Assembly: GCF_018100795.1 (NCBI RefSeq)
Contig: NZ_JAGJDY010000003.1
Span: forward strand, 1 to 64,000
Direction of reading: 5' to 3'
DNA length: 64,000 nt
Source: Alteromonas sp. MMG017
Lineage (GTDB): Bacteria; Pseudomonadota; Gammaproteobacteria; Enterobacterales; Alteromonadaceae
A program made the position numbers and the translations under genes. Under the pieces are notes generated by a model. That model saw only the letters and a program-made list of their open reading frames with translations. It was not told the origin of the DNA and ran no database searches. Shown here piece by piece: positions 33,051 through 43,261 of this stretch (the first letter of the stretch is position 1; every line of letters begins with the position of its first letter).

Positions 33051-33113
33051 CTCAATACGTTTCGTATTGTTGCACTATCATATGCTTTTGATATGACAGT
33101 AAAGCGAACAGAA

Positions 33114-33845
33114 TTACTCTGCTGCTTCTACGAAGTCGTCTTGCTCAGCTTGTACTTCTAGGTTGCTTTCGCGACCAGAGATTACAGCGTCAGCAGCGGC
33201 GTCCAAGTATAGTTGAACTGCGCGGATTGCATCGTCGTTACCAGGAATGATGTAATCAACACCATCTGGGTTAGAGTTAGTATCCACAACACCAACTACT
33301 GGGATACCCAAGTTACGTGCTTCTGTAATAGCAATGTGCTCGTGGTCTGCATCAACAACAAAGATAGCGTCTGGTAAGCCGCCCATGTTTTTGATTCCGC
33401 CAAGGCTGTTTTCAAGCTTTTCCATTTCACGCTGAAGCATAAGAGCTTCTTTTTTGGTCAGCTTTTCGAAAGTACCGTCTTGGCTTTTCTGCTCAAGTTC
33501 TTTCAAACGCTTGATTGATTGACGAACTGTTTTCCAGTTAGTCAACATACCACCTAACCAACGCTTGTTAACGTAAAACTGGTCACATTTAACAGCTGCA
33601 TCTTTTACCGCATCGCCAGCAGCGCGCTTAGTACCTACGAAAAGGATTTTCCCTTTCTTAGATGCTACGCTTGATAGGTAGTTAAGAGCATTGTTGAAAA
33701 GTGGAACTGTTTTTTCAAGGTTGATGATATGAACTTTGTTACGTGCGCCAAAGATGTAAGGTTTCATCTTAGGGTTCCAGTAACGAGTTTGGTGACCGAA
33801 ATGCACACCGGCTTTCAGCATGTCACGCATAGAAACATTTGCCAT
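33114..33845 (-). CDS. rpsB: 30S ribosomal protein S2
   Basis: This 243-aa small-subunit protein is needed for S1 binding to the 30S. The family start is [20 protein letters not shown], with [30 protein letters not shown] and [19 protein letters not shown]. An AGAGGAAA ribosome-binding site lies just upstream. First gene of the long minus-strand cluster. Confidence 0.98.
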   Translation of the reverse strand: MANVSMRDMLKAGVHFGHQTRYWNPKMKPYIFGARNKVHIINLEKTVPLFNNALNYLSSVASKKGKILFVGTKRAAGDAVKDAAVKCDQFYVNKRWLGGMLTNWKTVRQSIKRLKELEQKSQDGTFEKLTKKEALMLQREMEKLENSLGGIKNMGGLPDAIFVVDADHEHIAITEARNLGIPVVGVVDTNSNPDGVDYIIPGNDDAIRAVQLYLDAAADAVISGRESNLEVQAEQDDFVEAAE

Positions 33846-34208
33846 TTTAATTTCCTCTCGGGGTTAGGCCTCCATATACCCATTGTATCGATCCCACCTA
33901 TAAAATAAGTAGAACACCCCGATACGCAGTGTTGGTATATGTGTGTTTTAATTAAATTTAATTTACCCTTTTGACCAAGTGCTTTTGAGGGCATTCCGTC
34001 AGGGCGCGCGCTTTATACCATATTAAGCGTATCCACTCAAGTTTTACTGCCAGTTTAGCCATTACTTGCATTCTTTAAGACTGCCCCTATACACATTCAA
34101 TCCTAATGGCTAAAATATACCTATATATAGATAAATTCTGCGCGTTAACCTCTGCCCTATTTTACAAGCGGTAGCGTAACGGCCTAAATAAACGAATAGA
34201 GAGACGCT
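33846..34208. other. Divergent promoter region between rpsB and map, with long rpsB leader
   Basis: This 363-nt spacer contains an AT-rich segment (33935-33975) with a plausible minus-strand promoter (TTGGTC at 33978-33973, TTAATT 17 nt on). That would give an rpsB leader of ~100 nt. In enterobacteria the rpsB leader is a target of S2 autoregulation; here I see GC-rich complementary segments near 33860-33925 but cannot fold them reliably. Confidence 0.4.
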
Positions 34209-35003
34209 GTGTCAGCTATTATTAAGACCTCTGAAGAAATCGAAAAAATGCGCGTTGCTGGAAAACTAGCAGCCGATGTACTCACTATGATTGGCCCCTA
34301 TGTGAAAAAGGGTGTGACCACAGATGAGTTAAATACGATATGCCATGATTATATTGTTAATGAGCAGCAAGCTATACCTGCGCCATTAAACTATGGTCAC
34401 CCGCCTTTTCCTAAATCAATTTGTACGTCGGTAAACCATTGCATTTGCCACGGCATTCCGTCTGATAAAAAATTGAAAGATGGTGATGTTATCAATATCG
34501 ATGTCACCGTGATTAAAGATGGCTATCATGGCGATACTTCAAAGATGTTCACAGTAGGTAAACCTGCAATATTGGCTGAGCGTCTAACTCGCATTACGCA
34601 AGAATGTTTATACAAAGCGATTAAAGAAGTTAAACCAGGCATGACGCTGGGTGATATTGGTCATATTTGCCAAACCCACGCAGAAGCGCATAACTATTCA
34701 ATCGTTCGCGAGTACTGCGGCCATGGTATTGGTGCTAGCTTCCATGAAGAGCCACAAATTGTGCATTACGGTAAACCTGGTACTGGCGATGTACTTGAAG
34801 CAGGCATGTGCTTTACCATTGAACCTATGGTGAATGCCGGTAAGCGTTACTCGAAAATTCTTCCTGATCAGTGGACCGTGGTAACGAAAGACAGAAGTTT
34901 AAGTGCACAGTGGGAGCATACCTTACTTGTGACTGAAGACGGTGTAGAAGTACTAACCCTGCGTGACGAAGAAGACCTTCCACGCGTCATTTCGCACAGC
35001 TAA
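34209..35003 (+). CDS. map: Methionine aminopeptidase type I
   Basis: This 264-aa metalloenzyme removes N-terminal methionine from nascent proteins. All five metal ligands are in place: Asp in NIDVTVIKDG, Asp in GDTSKMF, His in CGHGIGASFHEEP, Glu in TIEPMV and Glu in QWEHTLLVT. It starts with GTG at 34209, with AGAGAG upstream, and is divergent from rpsB as is common in proteobacteria. Confidence 0.97.
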   Translation: MSAIIKTSEEIEKMRVAGKLAADVLTMIGPYVKKGVTTDELNTICHDYIVNEQQAIPAPLNYGHPPFPKSICTSVNHCICHGIPSDKKLKDGDVINIDVTVIKDGYHGDTSKMFTVGKPAILAERLTRITQECLYKAIKEVKPGMTLGDIGHICQTHAEAHNYSIVREYCGHGIGASFHEEPQIVHYGKPGTGDVLEAGMCFTIEPMVNAGKRYSKILPDQWTVVTKDRSLSAQWEHTLLVTEDGVEVLTLRDEEDLPRVISHS

Positions 35004-35434
35004 ATTTTCGCACACTGACAAATCATTGGTCAGTTTCGACAAACACCTCTTTGCCTAGTGTTTTATAGCGGATATCTAAACATATAGCAGCGTAAACCTT
35101 GTTTGGTTGCTATATGTTTTCTACCTCTATTACACCTTCTTTTCTTATTCCTTTCTATTTCCTTTTTATTATTAGTGGCTACTATTACTGGCTACGATTG
35201 TAACGCCAAATCTTTTTTATAAAAGCGACAGCATGCTAGTTACCGCGCTGTTCTTTTAAGCTAATGCATTGGCTGTTTTAAACTATCATTTTGCCTGTCT
35301 TGAAAACAGTGCCTTCTTATTACATCCTACAGTCGCAGCAGACCTATAACATTTTTGTATATTTATTCACAATTAGACCTTGGGTATGCAACTAATCGGC
35401 ACTGCGATTTCGTTTCATTTCGTGATAAGGTTCG
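35004..35434. other. Intergenic region between map and glnD with a hairpin
   Basis: This 431-nt AT-rich stretch holds a long imperfect hairpin (AACATATAGCA 35079-35089, TGCTATATGTT 35108-35118, then TTTTC) that could end map transcription. The rest probably holds the glnD promoter. No ORF with a ribosome-binding site or RNA gene is seen. Confidence 0.5.
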
Positions 35435-38122
35435 GTGTGTTCAAAAAGCTGTACGCATAGAAGGTGTAATTTGACGCTGCAATCCCTAATAAAAAATATT
35501 GATCAAATAACGTCGGTTGACGACTTAGTTGCCATCAAGTCGTGTGTGGAAGATAGCTACGCATGGATAAAAGCGTCATTCGATAGTATTCCTGTTAACC
35601 AACTTGTCACGGGGCGTGCCCAATTTGTTGACGCCCTTTTGTGTCACTTGTGGCACCTCTATGGTTTAGACAATGAAAGTGAATTAGCATTATGTGCTGT
35701 AGGTGGCTATGGACGGGGGCACCTTCAACCTTATTCTGACATCGATTTACTGATAGTGAGCAAACGAACCCTTAAGCCTACTACCCAAGAAAAAGTCAGT
35801 CGTTTCATTACGTTGCTTTGGGATATTAAGCTTGATGTGGGTCAGTCGGTGCGTACCATCAAAGAAACCGTCAGCCTTGCAAAAGATGACATCTCCATTG
35901 CTACTAACCTAGTGGAAAGTCGACTGCTTTGTGGCAGCGAATCTATTTTTGAAAAGCTATGGGATGAAGTTAATGGGCGAAATTCTTGGACGAGTAAAGC
36001 GTTTTTCTCGGCCAAGTACGATGAACAAAAGCGACGTCACGCTAAATTTAACGGTACAGCCTACAACCTGGAACCTAACATCAAAGAAAACCCAGGCTGC
36101 TTAAGGGATATCCAGTCTATTGGTTGGGTAGCAAAAAAACACTTTAAAGAATATGACGGCTGGAACCTTGTAGGTCACGGTTACTTTACCGAGCAAGAAC
36201 ACAGCGAATTAATTACCTGTAGAATGCATTTGTGGAAAATGCGTTGTGCCTTACATCTGGTTGCAGGGCGAAGTGAAAACCGCCTTCTTTTTGATTACCA
36301 ACCTGATGTTGCCACCATGTTGGGGTATGGAGAAGAAGGAAAAAGCTCAGTTGAAAAAATGATGCGTGACTTCTTCCGCACCGTTGCCCGAGTTTCTGAA
36401 TTGAATCAAATGCTTTTGCAACGGTTCAAGTATGACATGCTTAATCAGAGTGTTCAGCGTACCGCGATTATTAACGACGATTTCGAATTACTCGATAATA
36501 TGATTTCGCCTCGCCATGAAAATGCATTTTCTTCGCCAGAAGCCCTTTTAGACTTTTTAAATGTGGTCACTAATACCCCTGAAGTTCAAGGTTTAAGCAC
36601 CACTTGTATTCGCCAAATAAGAAACGCACATCGTGCATTTGAGAATGCTTACTTTGTAGAGCGCCCCGCCTGCCGTGAAAAGCTCATGGTCTTGCTTAAA
36701 CAACCCGACTTTTTTAATTTTGGTTGGGACATTATGCATCAGTACGGCATTTTACAAGCTTACTTACCTGAGTGGGATGCCATTGTAGGGATGATGCAAT
36801 TTGATTTGTTTCACGCCTACACAGTGGATGAACATACACACCGCTTAGTGAAGCACGTGAATTACTTTTTCTCGAAAGAGAATAAAGATTTTCCACGCTG
36901 CGGCCGCATCTGTCGTAATTTAGACAAGCCAGAAGTGTTGTATATTGCCGCTATATTTCACGATATCGCTAAAGGTCGTAACGGCGACCACTCAACGCTA
37001 GGCGCGATTGATGTTGCTAAGTTCTGTGAACAGCATGACGTACCGGCGAACGACGCGGCCATGATAAGCTGGCTAGTGGAAAACCACCTGCTAATGTCGG
37101 TAGTGGCACAACGCAGAGACATTTACGACCCAGACGTTATCAGTGAATTTGCTAGCGCGGTAAGAAGCCACAACCACTTAAATTTACTTTATACCCTTAC
37201 CCTTGCAGACATTCGGGCAACTAACGATAATTTGTGGAATGATTGGAAAGCATCTCTGCTCAGAGAACTTTATTTAATGACGCAAAAAGCATTAGATAAC
37301 GGGTTACAATGCCAAGTAACATTAAGTGAGCGAGTGACCACTCACAAATATCAAGCGCAACAAATTCTGCACGAACGCGGGGTTAGCTCTGAATCGATTG
37401 ATGGATTATGGGCGCGGTTAGATGATGACTATTTTGTACGATTCAAGCCCACCCAAATTGCATGGCATACTGAAGAAATCGTTAAGGCTCAGGATGATTG
37501 GCTAACACCAAATAGCGACCAGCTTCTCGTTAAAGCCAATGACAACAGTGCAAAAGGCGGCACGGAAATTTTTCTTTTCGGTAAAGATAGAAAAGCCTTA
37601 TTTGCACAAGTAGCTTCCGTATTAGACAGTCGTAATTGCTCTATTCACGATGCCCATGTTACCGTAACCCGCGATGGCTATGTGTTTGACAGTATGTTGG
37701 TGCTTGAAAATGATGGTTCGAGGCTAACATCTGAGTCCCGTATTCAATCGCTAGAAAAAGCGATTAGCACCCAGCTTGAAAAACCAGGCCGTTCACACGA
37801 AAATAAGCGTAAACTACCTCGTCAAATGAAACAGCTAGACGTGCCAACTAAAGTACGCTTTTTCGGTGTGAGCGATGAAGCCACACTCGTTGAGTTAGAA
37901 GCACTAGACGCGCCCGGCATTTTGGCTAAAATTGGCCATGCTTTTGTTGATACCAATGTCACCTTAAAGCTGGCAAAAATTGCGACTATCGGCGAGCGCG
38001 CAGAAGATATATTTATTGTCAGTAATGATGCTGGCAAAGCATTAACCCAAGAACAACAAGTGAGCTTGAAAAAGCGCATTTTGTTTAAACTCGATCAACT
38101 TGAAGATATCACGATACCATGA
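35435..38122 (+). CDS. glnD: Bifunctional uridylyltransferase/uridylyl-removing enzyme GlnD
   Basis: This ~895-aa nitrogen sensor uridylylates PII at low glutamine and removes UMP at high glutamine. It has a nucleotidyltransferase motif [19 protein letters not shown] (~85-105), an HD hydrolase domain with [13 protein letters not shown] (~508-520) and two C-terminal ACT domains (~705-895) that bind glutamine. Two starts are plausible. GTG at 35435 has AAGG upstream. TTG at 35471 (LTLQSLIK) also has AAGG upstream and would remove a Cys-rich 12-residue extension. It overlaps dapD by 4 bp. Confidence 0.96.
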   Translation: MCSKSCTHRRCNLTLQSLIKNIDQITSVDDLVAIKSCVEDSYAWIKASFDSIPVNQLVTGRAQFVDALLCHLWHLYGLDNESELALCAVGGYGRGHLQPYSDIDLLIVSKRTLKPTTQEKVSRFITLLWDIKLDVGQSVRTIKETVSLAKDDISIATNLVESRLLCGSESIFEKLWDEVNGRNSWTSKAFFSAKYDEQKRRHAKFNGTAYNLEPNIKENPGCLRDIQSIGWVAKKHFKEYDGWNLVGHGYFTEQEHSELITCRMHLWKMRCALHLVAGRSENRLLFDYQPDVATMLGYGEEGKSSVEKMMRDFFRTVARVSELNQMLLQRFKYDMLNQSVQRTAIINDDFELLDNMISPRHENAFSSPEALLDFLNVVTNTPEVQGLSTTCIRQIRNAHRAFENAYFVERPACREKLMVLLKQPDFFNFGWDIMHQYGILQAYLPEWDAIVGMMQFDLFHAYTVDEHTHRLVKHVNYFFSKENKDFPRCGRICRNLDKPEVLYIAAIFHDIAKGRNGDHSTLGAIDVAKFCEQHDVPANDAAMISWLVENHLLMSVVAQRRDIYDPDVISEFASAVRSHNHLNLLYTLTLADIRATNDNLWNDWKASLLRELYLMTQKALDNGLQCQVTLSERVTTHKYQAQQILHERGVSSESIDGLWARLDDDYFVRFKPTQIAWHTEEIVKAQDDWLTPNSDQLLVKANDNSAKGGTEIFLFGKDRKALFAQVASVLDSRNCSIHDAHVTVTRDGYVFDSMLVLENDGSRLTSESRIQSLEKAISTQLEKPGRSHENKRKLPRQMKQLDVPTKVRFFGVSDEATLVELEALDAPGILAKIGHAFVDTNVTLKLAKIATIGERAEDIFIVSNDAGKALTQEQQVSLKKRILFKLDQLEDITIP

Positions 38123-38943
38123 ATGAATTGAAAGCCATTATTGAAGACGCCTTCGAAAACCGCGACAACATTAGCCCTTCTTCTGCTCCAGCAGAAGTGA
38201 AACAAGCCGTTGCCGATGCTATTGCATTGCTAAATAGCGGTAAAGCGCGTGTAGCTGAAAAAATCGCGGGCGAATGGGTTGTTCATCAGTGGTTAAAGAA
38301 AGCCGTTTTGCTTTTCTTCCGCCTACACAACAACGACGTTATTGAAGGCGCTGAAAGCCGTTACTACGACAAAGTGCCTTTAAAATACAGCAACTATACT
38401 GCTGAACAATTTGCTAATGATGGCGCGCGTATTGTGCCTCCTGCTGCAGTCCGTACTGGTACCTTCGTGGGTAAAAATGCGGTTGTTATGCCTTCGTACG
38501 TAAACATTGGTGCATTCGTTGATGAAGGCACCATGGTAGATACATGGGCAACGGTGGGTTCTTGCGCACAAATCGGTAAGAACGTTCACTTATCTGGCGG
38601 CGTAGGCATTGGTGGTGTTTTAGAGCCACTTCAAGCGAACCCTACTATCATTGAAGATAACTGCTTTATTGGCGCACGCTCTGAAATTGTTGAAGGCGTT
38701 ATTGTTGAAGAAGGCGCGGTTATTTCAATGGGCGTTTACATTAGCCAAAGCACCCGTATTTATGATCGTGAAACCGGCGAAGTACATTATGGCCGCGTAC
38801 CTGCGGGCTCAGTAGTGGTTTCTGGTAACATGCCAAGCCCAGACGGTAAATACAGCCTATACGCTGCCATTATCGTGAAGAAAGTAGACGCTAAAACCCG
38901 TGCTAAAGTAGGAATTAATGCCCTACTACGCGGTGTTGAATAA
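38119..38943 (+). CDS. dapD: Tetrahydrodipicolinate N-succinyltransferase
   Basis: This 274-aa trimeric enzyme transfers succinate from succinyl-CoA to tetrahydrodipicolinate in lysine and diaminopimelate synthesis. A helical N-terminal domain (~1-100) is followed by a left-handed beta-helix of hexapeptide repeats, including [20 protein letters not shown], and a short C-terminal cap. The ATG overlaps the glnD stop in an ATGA junction. Confidence 0.97.
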   Translation: MNELKAIIEDAFENRDNISPSSAPAEVKQAVADAIALLNSGKARVAEKIAGEWVVHQWLKKAVLLFFRLHNNDVIEGAESRYYDKVPLKYSNYTAEQFANDGARIVPPAAVRTGTFVGKNAVVMPSYVNIGAFVDEGTMVDTWATVGSCAQIGKNVHLSGGVGIGGVLEPLQANPTIIEDNCFIGARSEIVEGVIVEEGAVISMGVYISQSTRIYDRETGEVHYGRVPAGSVVVSGNMPSPDGKYSLYAAIIVKKVDAKTRAKVGINALLRGVE

Positions 38944-38974
38944 GTCTGTATTCACGTATTAAACGTTTTGCATT

Positions 38975-38999
38975 AAAAAAGGGCGCTTAGCGCCCTTTT
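38975..38999. terminator. Bidirectional terminator between dapD and yqcA
   Basis: GGGCGC (38981-38986), loop TTA and GCGCCC (38990-38995) are flanked by six A on the left and six T on the right, so both convergent transcripts can end here. Confidence 0.9.
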
Positions 39000-39028
39000 T
39001 TGTTTTTCGAAATTTGATTCGAAACGCG

Positions 39029-39478
39029 TTACACGCCCAACTGCCCTTTAATACTGTTAACCCACTCAATAACCATGGCTTCAGGTTCAAGGGTTTCAAG
39101 GGCATCCACTTCTAGCATATCAGCTACCGCTTTGCCTTGCAGCTCTAACAACAACTCGTTGAATTGACGACCAGCACCACAAAAGCTTTCCCCATAACTA
39201 CTGTCACCTAACGCAGCAACAGCAAAAGGTTTGTCATTTAGCAATGGAAACTCATCTTTTAAATCAGAGAAAACAAACTCTAAATTTGGTGGAACATCGC
39301 CTTGGCCTGTCGTAGAAGTAATCAATAAGATAGCGTCAGCGTCGGTAAAGTCGCTTACTGAAGGGTCGCTCTCAAGCTCGCAATCTACGCCTTGCTCTGC
39401 AAGATTTTCTTCAACCTGCTCTGCTACATGTTGCGCATTACCATACACGGTACCTGCAAAAATTTTTAATGTTGCCAT
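39029..39478 (-). CDS. yqcA: Flavodoxin YqcA
   Basis: This 149-aa single-domain flavodoxin has FMN phosphate loop GTVYGNAQHVA near the N-terminus and the isoalloxazine-contact segments STTGQGDVPPN and GDSSYGESFCG. It resembles MioC/YqcA-type short flavodoxins. Its place after truC and yqcC matches the E. coli yqcC-truC-yqcA order, the main reason for the symbol. The likely role is electron transfer to an unidentified partner. Confidence 0.88.
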   Translation of the reverse strand: MATLKIFAGTVYGNAQHVAEQVEENLAEQGVDCELESDPSVSDFTDADAILLITSTTGQGDVPPNLEFVFSDLKDEFPLLNDKPFAVAALGDSSYGESFCGAGRQFNELLLELQGKAVADMLEVDALETLEPEAMVIEWVNSIKGQLGV

Positions 39479-39547
39479 TACTTCCTCATCATCTTTTCAA
39501 ATCGTATGGGTTTCCCGGTTAGGCAGCACACTTTCATGGCCCAAACC

Positions 39548-40345
39548 TTAAACCTGATATTCTTGCCACGCATTTAACACTCGTTGCATTTCTGAATGCA
39601 TTCTAACAGACACCGATAGCCACTTTCCGGTTATCGGGTGATAAAAACCCATCTGCGTACAACTTAAGGCCAAATTTTGAAAACTAAAGTGGGTTTGCAA
39701 AAATTTGTTCTGTTTTCCATCGCCATGAGTGGTATCACCCAATATAGGGTGCCTAATATGCACCATATGACGCCGCAATTGATGTTTACGGCCTGTGGAC
39801 GGCAAAAGCTTTACCAACGAATAGCGGGCGGTTTCATATTTACCTACGGCGAAAGGTAGCTCATAGTTCGCTAAACTTTCGTATACCGTTGTGGCTTGTT
39901 GCGGTGCCTGTTGCGGGCGCTTGTGTTTATCGGCAATTTTATCGTAGCGATATTTGAGCGCATAATCGATAAGCCCTGAGTGTTTAACGTAGCCACGCAC
40001 AATAGCGTGATACTGTTTTTGTACCTGCTTATTCATCAACTGCTGGCCAAGCTGCGCTGCCGTTTTACTGTCGAAGCTAAACAAGAGTACACCAGATGTA
40101 GGTCTGTCTAATCGGTGGGCGGGGAATACATGCTTGTTAAGCTGATCCCTTAAGGTCTGCACCGCAAAACGCGTTTCATGCCTGTCGATAGGACTTCTGT
40201 GCACTAATAAGCCAGGCGGTTTATCGATGGCCACGATATGCTCATCTTGATATAAAATATTGAGCGGTGGATATGGTTGCTCACTCGTACTGCCAGCATT
40301 TTTACTTGGGGTTTCACATTGGGTTAAAGGAAATTCTTCAGGCAT
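39548..40345 (-). CDS. truC: tRNA pseudouridine(65) synthase TruC
   Basis: This 265-aa RluA-family enzyme makes pseudouridine 65 in tRNA. The catalytic motif is AHRLDRPTSGVLLF. No S4 domain precedes it, which fits TruC. The N-terminal ~25 residues before YPPLNILYQDEHIVAIDKP look extra; a later start cannot be excluded. It begins three bases after the yqcC stop. Confidence 0.93.
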   Translation of the reverse strand: MPEEFPLTQCETPSKNAGSTSEQPYPPLNILYQDEHIVAIDKPPGLLVHRSPIDRHETRFAVQTLRDQLNKHVFPAHRLDRPTSGVLLFSFDSKTAAQLGQQLMNKQVQKQYHAIVRGYVKHSGLIDYALKYRYDKIADKHKRPQQAPQQATTVYESLANYELPFAVGKYETARYSLVKLLPSTGRKHQLRRHMVHIRHPILGDTTHGDGKQNKFLQTHFSFQNLALSCTQMGFYHPITGKWLSVSVRMHSEMQRVLNAWQEYQV

Positions 40346-40348
40346 AAT

Positions 40349-40672
40349 TTACTTCTTATTGCGTTCGGTCAGTTTATCAAGTGCAAGCAACTGAACTAGG
40401 ATAGGGTCGGGACAGTCTGGCGCATACATGTGCGCTGCAGGCGAAATTGCCATCTTCCCTGGTAACTGGCCTACTGCTATTAGCTGATGACATTTAGGCA
40501 CAAAGACATAGGCCAGCCACTCGAAAAAAGACAAGGTATCAATAGCAAAAGGCGCAGTACTGGCTAATTGCGCTTCGCTAGGTGCTTTGCTCGGCCAACG
40601 TTGCGTTTGGCGCAGCGCAGCTTCTAGCGCATTTAAATGATGCTCGAATTCTTCTATCAACTTCATCGTCAT
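40349..40672 (-). CDS. yqcC: YqcC family protein (DUF446)
   Basis: This 107-aa cytoplasmic protein is probably all-helical. It matches the YqcC pattern with the conserved ...APFAIDTLSFFEWLAYVFVPK block and a C-terminal LVQLLALDKLT. No biochemical function is established. It is the first gene of yqcC-truC-yqcA; the second Met (MKLIEEF) is an alternative start. Confidence 0.88.
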   Translation of the reverse strand: MTMKLIEEFEHHLNALEAALRQTQRWPSKAPSEAQLASTAPFAIDTLSFFEWLAYVFVPKCHQLIAVGQLPGKMAISPAAHMYAPDCPDPILVQLLALDKLTERNKK

Positions 40673-40834
40673 AACAGGGTTAACGGCTTGGCATGTAAAT
40701 CAGAGCGGCAGTATACCAGAGGCAGCACGCATTCCGCTTGCGCCTTTAAAAGAACAATGCCTTTGCCAGTCGGCGGGTAATATATGCTAAACTTTGCGCC
40801 CTAAAATCAGTTTTATGAAGTGAGAACGCCTGAA

Positions 40835-41881
40835 ATGAACGCAAACAGTATTAACTCTATCAGCGAATTTTTATTGCATGCAGGTACAGAATATATTGTT
40901 TTTGATATGGGTCGAAGACTCACTGCTTTGGACAATCAGGCGTTTTTGGATATAGAGAATGGTTCAACCGTTGCGCCCTTCCCTCGCCAGCAACATGCGT
41001 GGTTCGGCATCGTTTTTTGGAATAAGAACAGCTCAAACCAGCACTATATTTGGTTTATTAAATTGCCACTGGACGAGCAAGGGTTGGTTGTTGCAGCTAC
41101 ACGAAACCATTTCCTTCAAATTATCGTTGATGCACTAGGCCAATCTATTTCTGATGACTCTGAAGCGGCCAATACATTGCCAGATAACCCCTATTCATTT
41201 GTGCCTGCGCAGTCATTACTTGCGCAATTTAACGCACTGGTTCGTGCAAAGCTAAACCAGCCCATTAGCGCCAGCGCACAACACGTTATCGCCTATGTAA
41301 AAGCGCCTCAGGTGGCTGATTGGCAAAATATTCCCTTACAAGGGATTGCGGATGTAGTTACTCGGCTAGAAACCATGGAGAATGGGCAAGAAGTGCAAGA
41401 CTGTGTGCTCAGTAACTTTTCGCTTTTTGCTGAACCGTTTCAACGGGCTTTTATGGAAATGGCCGAAGTTGCCACCGTATCTGAGCCACTTAACCAATGC
41501 ATGCTTTCGGTGTTAGACGGCGATGAAGTGAGTTTAGCTGCGCTACGTGGTTTATCTTGTGAAACCAAAAACGACACTATCTATACGCAATTAGTTTCGC
41601 AATTTGAAGCTAAGAAATTGAATCGCTTGGATATATTAAGTGTTATTGCCGCACGCCATTTTCAACAAATGGACGAGAAATTATTGTTACTATTTTTTGA
41701 AGCGGTTGCCGAGGTTGATAGCAAAGAAAACTACAATGGCGAAGTATTCCGCGGCTTCTTCTCAGATCTTGTTCAAGTACCCCAGTTACGTGAATTAGTG
41801 CTAGGCATACTAAGAACCCCAGAACGCAGTGACTTACTTGCCAGCGCAATTGGTACTTTGTTCTCGCAAACCAAGGGATAA
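40835..41881 (+). CDS. DUF3549 family protein
   Basis: This ~349-aa soluble protein of unknown function has the family start MNANSINSISEFLLHAGTEY and the block WFGIVFWNKNSSNQHYIWF (~60-78). Residues ~180-349 are helical and repeat-like. I chose the ATG at 40835 over GTG at 40820 because the family begins near there. It is followed after three bases by a DUF3301 gene, a pairing I know from Alteromonadales and Vibrionales, so they probably work together. Confidence 0.8.
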   Translation: MNANSINSISEFLLHAGTEYIVFDMGRRLTALDNQAFLDIENGSTVAPFPRQQHAWFGIVFWNKNSSNQHYIWFIKLPLDEQGLVVAATRNHFLQIIVDALGQSISDDSEAANTLPDNPYSFVPAQSLLAQFNALVRAKLNQPISASAQHVIAYVKAPQVADWQNIPLQGIADVVTRLETMENGQEVQDCVLSNFSLFAEPFQRAFMEMAEVATVSEPLNQCMLSVLDGDEVSLAALRGLSCETKNDTIYTQLVSQFEAKKLNRLDILSVIAARHFQQMDEKLLLLFFEAVAEVDSKENYNGEVFRGFFSDLVQVPQLRELVLGILRTPERSDLLASAIGTLFSQTKG

Positions 41882-41884
41882 TGA

Positions 41885-42190
41885 ATGACGCTTCTTGAAT
41901 TAACGTTATGGTTAGGCTTGGGCTTTGTCGCCTTTCAGTTTTGGCGCATACGAAGTATTTCGGAATTTACCGATAGTTACTTGCGCCAGTATTGTAAAAA
42001 CAATCAACTGCAACTGCTCAGTATCGCCAGAGCCAAAACCCGCATTACCTTCAACTACAGTAAGCCCGATTGGCATAACATTTTTGTGTTTGAGTTTTCA
42101 GGCAATGGGGAAGACAGATACAGCGGAGAAGTTGAATTGGTAGGTAAACATATTATTAGAACTACCTTGCCACCCCATAGGGTAAATTAA
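41885..42190 (+). CDS. DUF3301 family membrane-anchored protein
   Basis: This 101-aa protein has one N-terminal membrane span (~3-21, LELTLWLGLGFVAFQFW). A small beta-rich domain follows, with FNYSKPDWHNIFVFEFSGNGEDRYSGEVEL, where tyrosine and glycine positions match DUF3301. It is coupled to the DUF3549 gene. Function unknown. Its transcript probably ends at the CsrB terminator hairpin, which also has a T run on this strand. Confidence 0.8.
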   Translation: MTLLELTLWLGLGFVAFQFWRIRSISEFTDSYLRQYCKNNQLQLLSIARAKTRITFNYSKPDWHNIFVFEFSGNGEDRYSGEVELVGKHIIRTTLPPHRVN

Positions 42191-42322
42191 GTTTGTCAGG
42201 CTTGTGCCACCCGCTATACAAATAGTCATTAACAATAATAACGGTGCCGAACAACACTGGATGGCTAGTAAAATTAACACCTAGCAAAATTGACGTTTTT
42301 AGTGGTAACGCTAAAAATTACG

Positions 42323-42963
42323 CAAAAAAAGGGGTAGCCTCTCTGCTACCCCTTTTCCTGGAATTTTGAGTTTCCCTCTCTGCGTTCCTTTGCGACTAAA
42401 ATCTTCCCGATTAAAATCCATATACGCCCCTTTCCATCTTCTCTCGCGTGTTCCAGTGCGAGTTACCCATCCTTGCGTAAGTCCCTTTCCATTTATCCTT
42501 AACATCCCACCTATCCTACACGTGGGGGCCTCATCCTAAGGCTGTTCCTTGCCAGCAAAAGCTGGTGTTCCTATCCTTTCATCCTTTCTGCATTACACAT
42601 CCTGTGCAACTTGCTCAATCCATAAGCGGTCCGTTCGTTCCTGAGCTGCCTTGCTCTTACGCATCCTGCGCAAACTATCCCTGCTTAAGCCTTCCAAGCT
42701 TTCCTTTACGATATATCCTATATCTTTCCTTTTTATGACGATCCTTCGCCAAATCCTTTCTACTTCCTGTTGCAATTCCTTATCGCTTACGCTTTCCTTG
42801 CTTGTCCCTTTGGTAATTCCATTTCAGCACGTCCGGTGCGCTTATCATCCCTGTGATGCTTCCTGCTTTTCCCTCTCCCCTCACTCCTGTTAAGGGATTC
42901 TCTTCCTTAAGTTGTCCAAGGTTGTCCTTAAAATCATCCTGACTCATCGTGTTTCCCTGTGAC
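42323..42963 (-). ncRNA. csrB: CsrB-family CsrA-sequestering RNA, unusually long (~640 nt)
   Basis: On the minus strand this interval has about 46 GGA triplets (hand count), roughly one per 14 nt, many as CAGGATG, AAGGA or AGGAT. Several lie in hairpin loops: GCAC-CGGAC-GTGC (42827-42839), TTGCAC-AGGAT-GTGTAA (~42596-42612) and CTCGC...GCGAG (42443-42462). The predicted 5' end GTCACAGGG, soon followed by GAGTCAGGATGA, resembles E. coli CsrB. A TATTAT -10 box precedes it and a strong intrinsic terminator ends it. It lies between yqcC and syd on their strand, as does E. coli csrB. E. coli CsrB is 369 nt; this one is much longer. Expected role: titrating CsrA to control motility, biofilm and carbon flow. 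Confidence 0.88.
42324..42356 (-). terminator. CsrB terminator (bidirectional)
   Basis: GGGGTAGC (42331-42338) pairs with GCTACCCC (42345-42352) around a 6-nt loop. Seven T follow on the minus strand (42330-42324). TTTT on the plus side can also stop the DUF3301 transcript. Confidence 0.93.
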
Positions 42964-42970
42964 GCCATTA

Positions 42971-42976
42971 ATAATA
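42971..42976 (-). promoter_or_regulatory. -10 box of the CsrB-like RNA promoter
   Basis: TATTAT (42976-42971) is seven nt before the predicted start G at 42963. No good -35 is present, which fits an activator-dependent promoter. Confidence 0.6.
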
Positions 42977-43078
42977 TCCCTACCAAGAATTCCCGCTATG
43001 CAGAATTACAATAAATTAAGGAGAAAATAAGGAGTTAATATGATCTAAAAATAAAAAAACTATAAAAATCAACAACCT

Positions 43079-43150
43079 TAGACTTTAGTCTAGATATGGA
43101 CCACGAAAAAAAAACCACATTTCCTACACTTTTGTAGGAAATGTCGTACA
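43079..43150. promoter_or_regulatory. Palindromes upstream of csrB, including a GacA/UvrY-like box
   Basis: TGTAGGAAATGTCGTACA at 43133-43150 has two half-sites each one base from the GacA/UvrY consensus TGTAAG-N6-CTTACA. It is centred ~178 nt upstream of the predicted CsrB start. An overlapping inverted repeat (CATTTCCTACA 43118-43128, TGTAGGAAATG 43133-43143) and the 14-bp palindrome TAGACTTTAGTCTA (43079-43092) lie in the same spacer. Confidence 0.5.
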
Positions 43151-43261
43151 AAGCTTGTCGTCATTATGACCAATTGCGAATTTTGTCGACCATTAGAGGC
43201 GCCATTCAGACGTGTATTTTATGTACTATGATTGATTGATGAGTGTGAACCCACTAAAATA

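Noticed and set aside
34167..34178. AGCGGTAGCGTA upstream of map, close to the RfaH ops element.
   Set aside because: RfaH acts on long surface-polysaccharide or toxin operons; map is a housekeeping gene and the first base differs, so chance is more likely.
42311..42986. Several 60-80-codon open frames on both strands (for example 42780-42986 minus, 42651-42893 plus).
   Set aside because: They overlap each other, are low complexity, lack family features, and their bias comes from the repeated GGA/TCC motif of the CsrB-like RNA.
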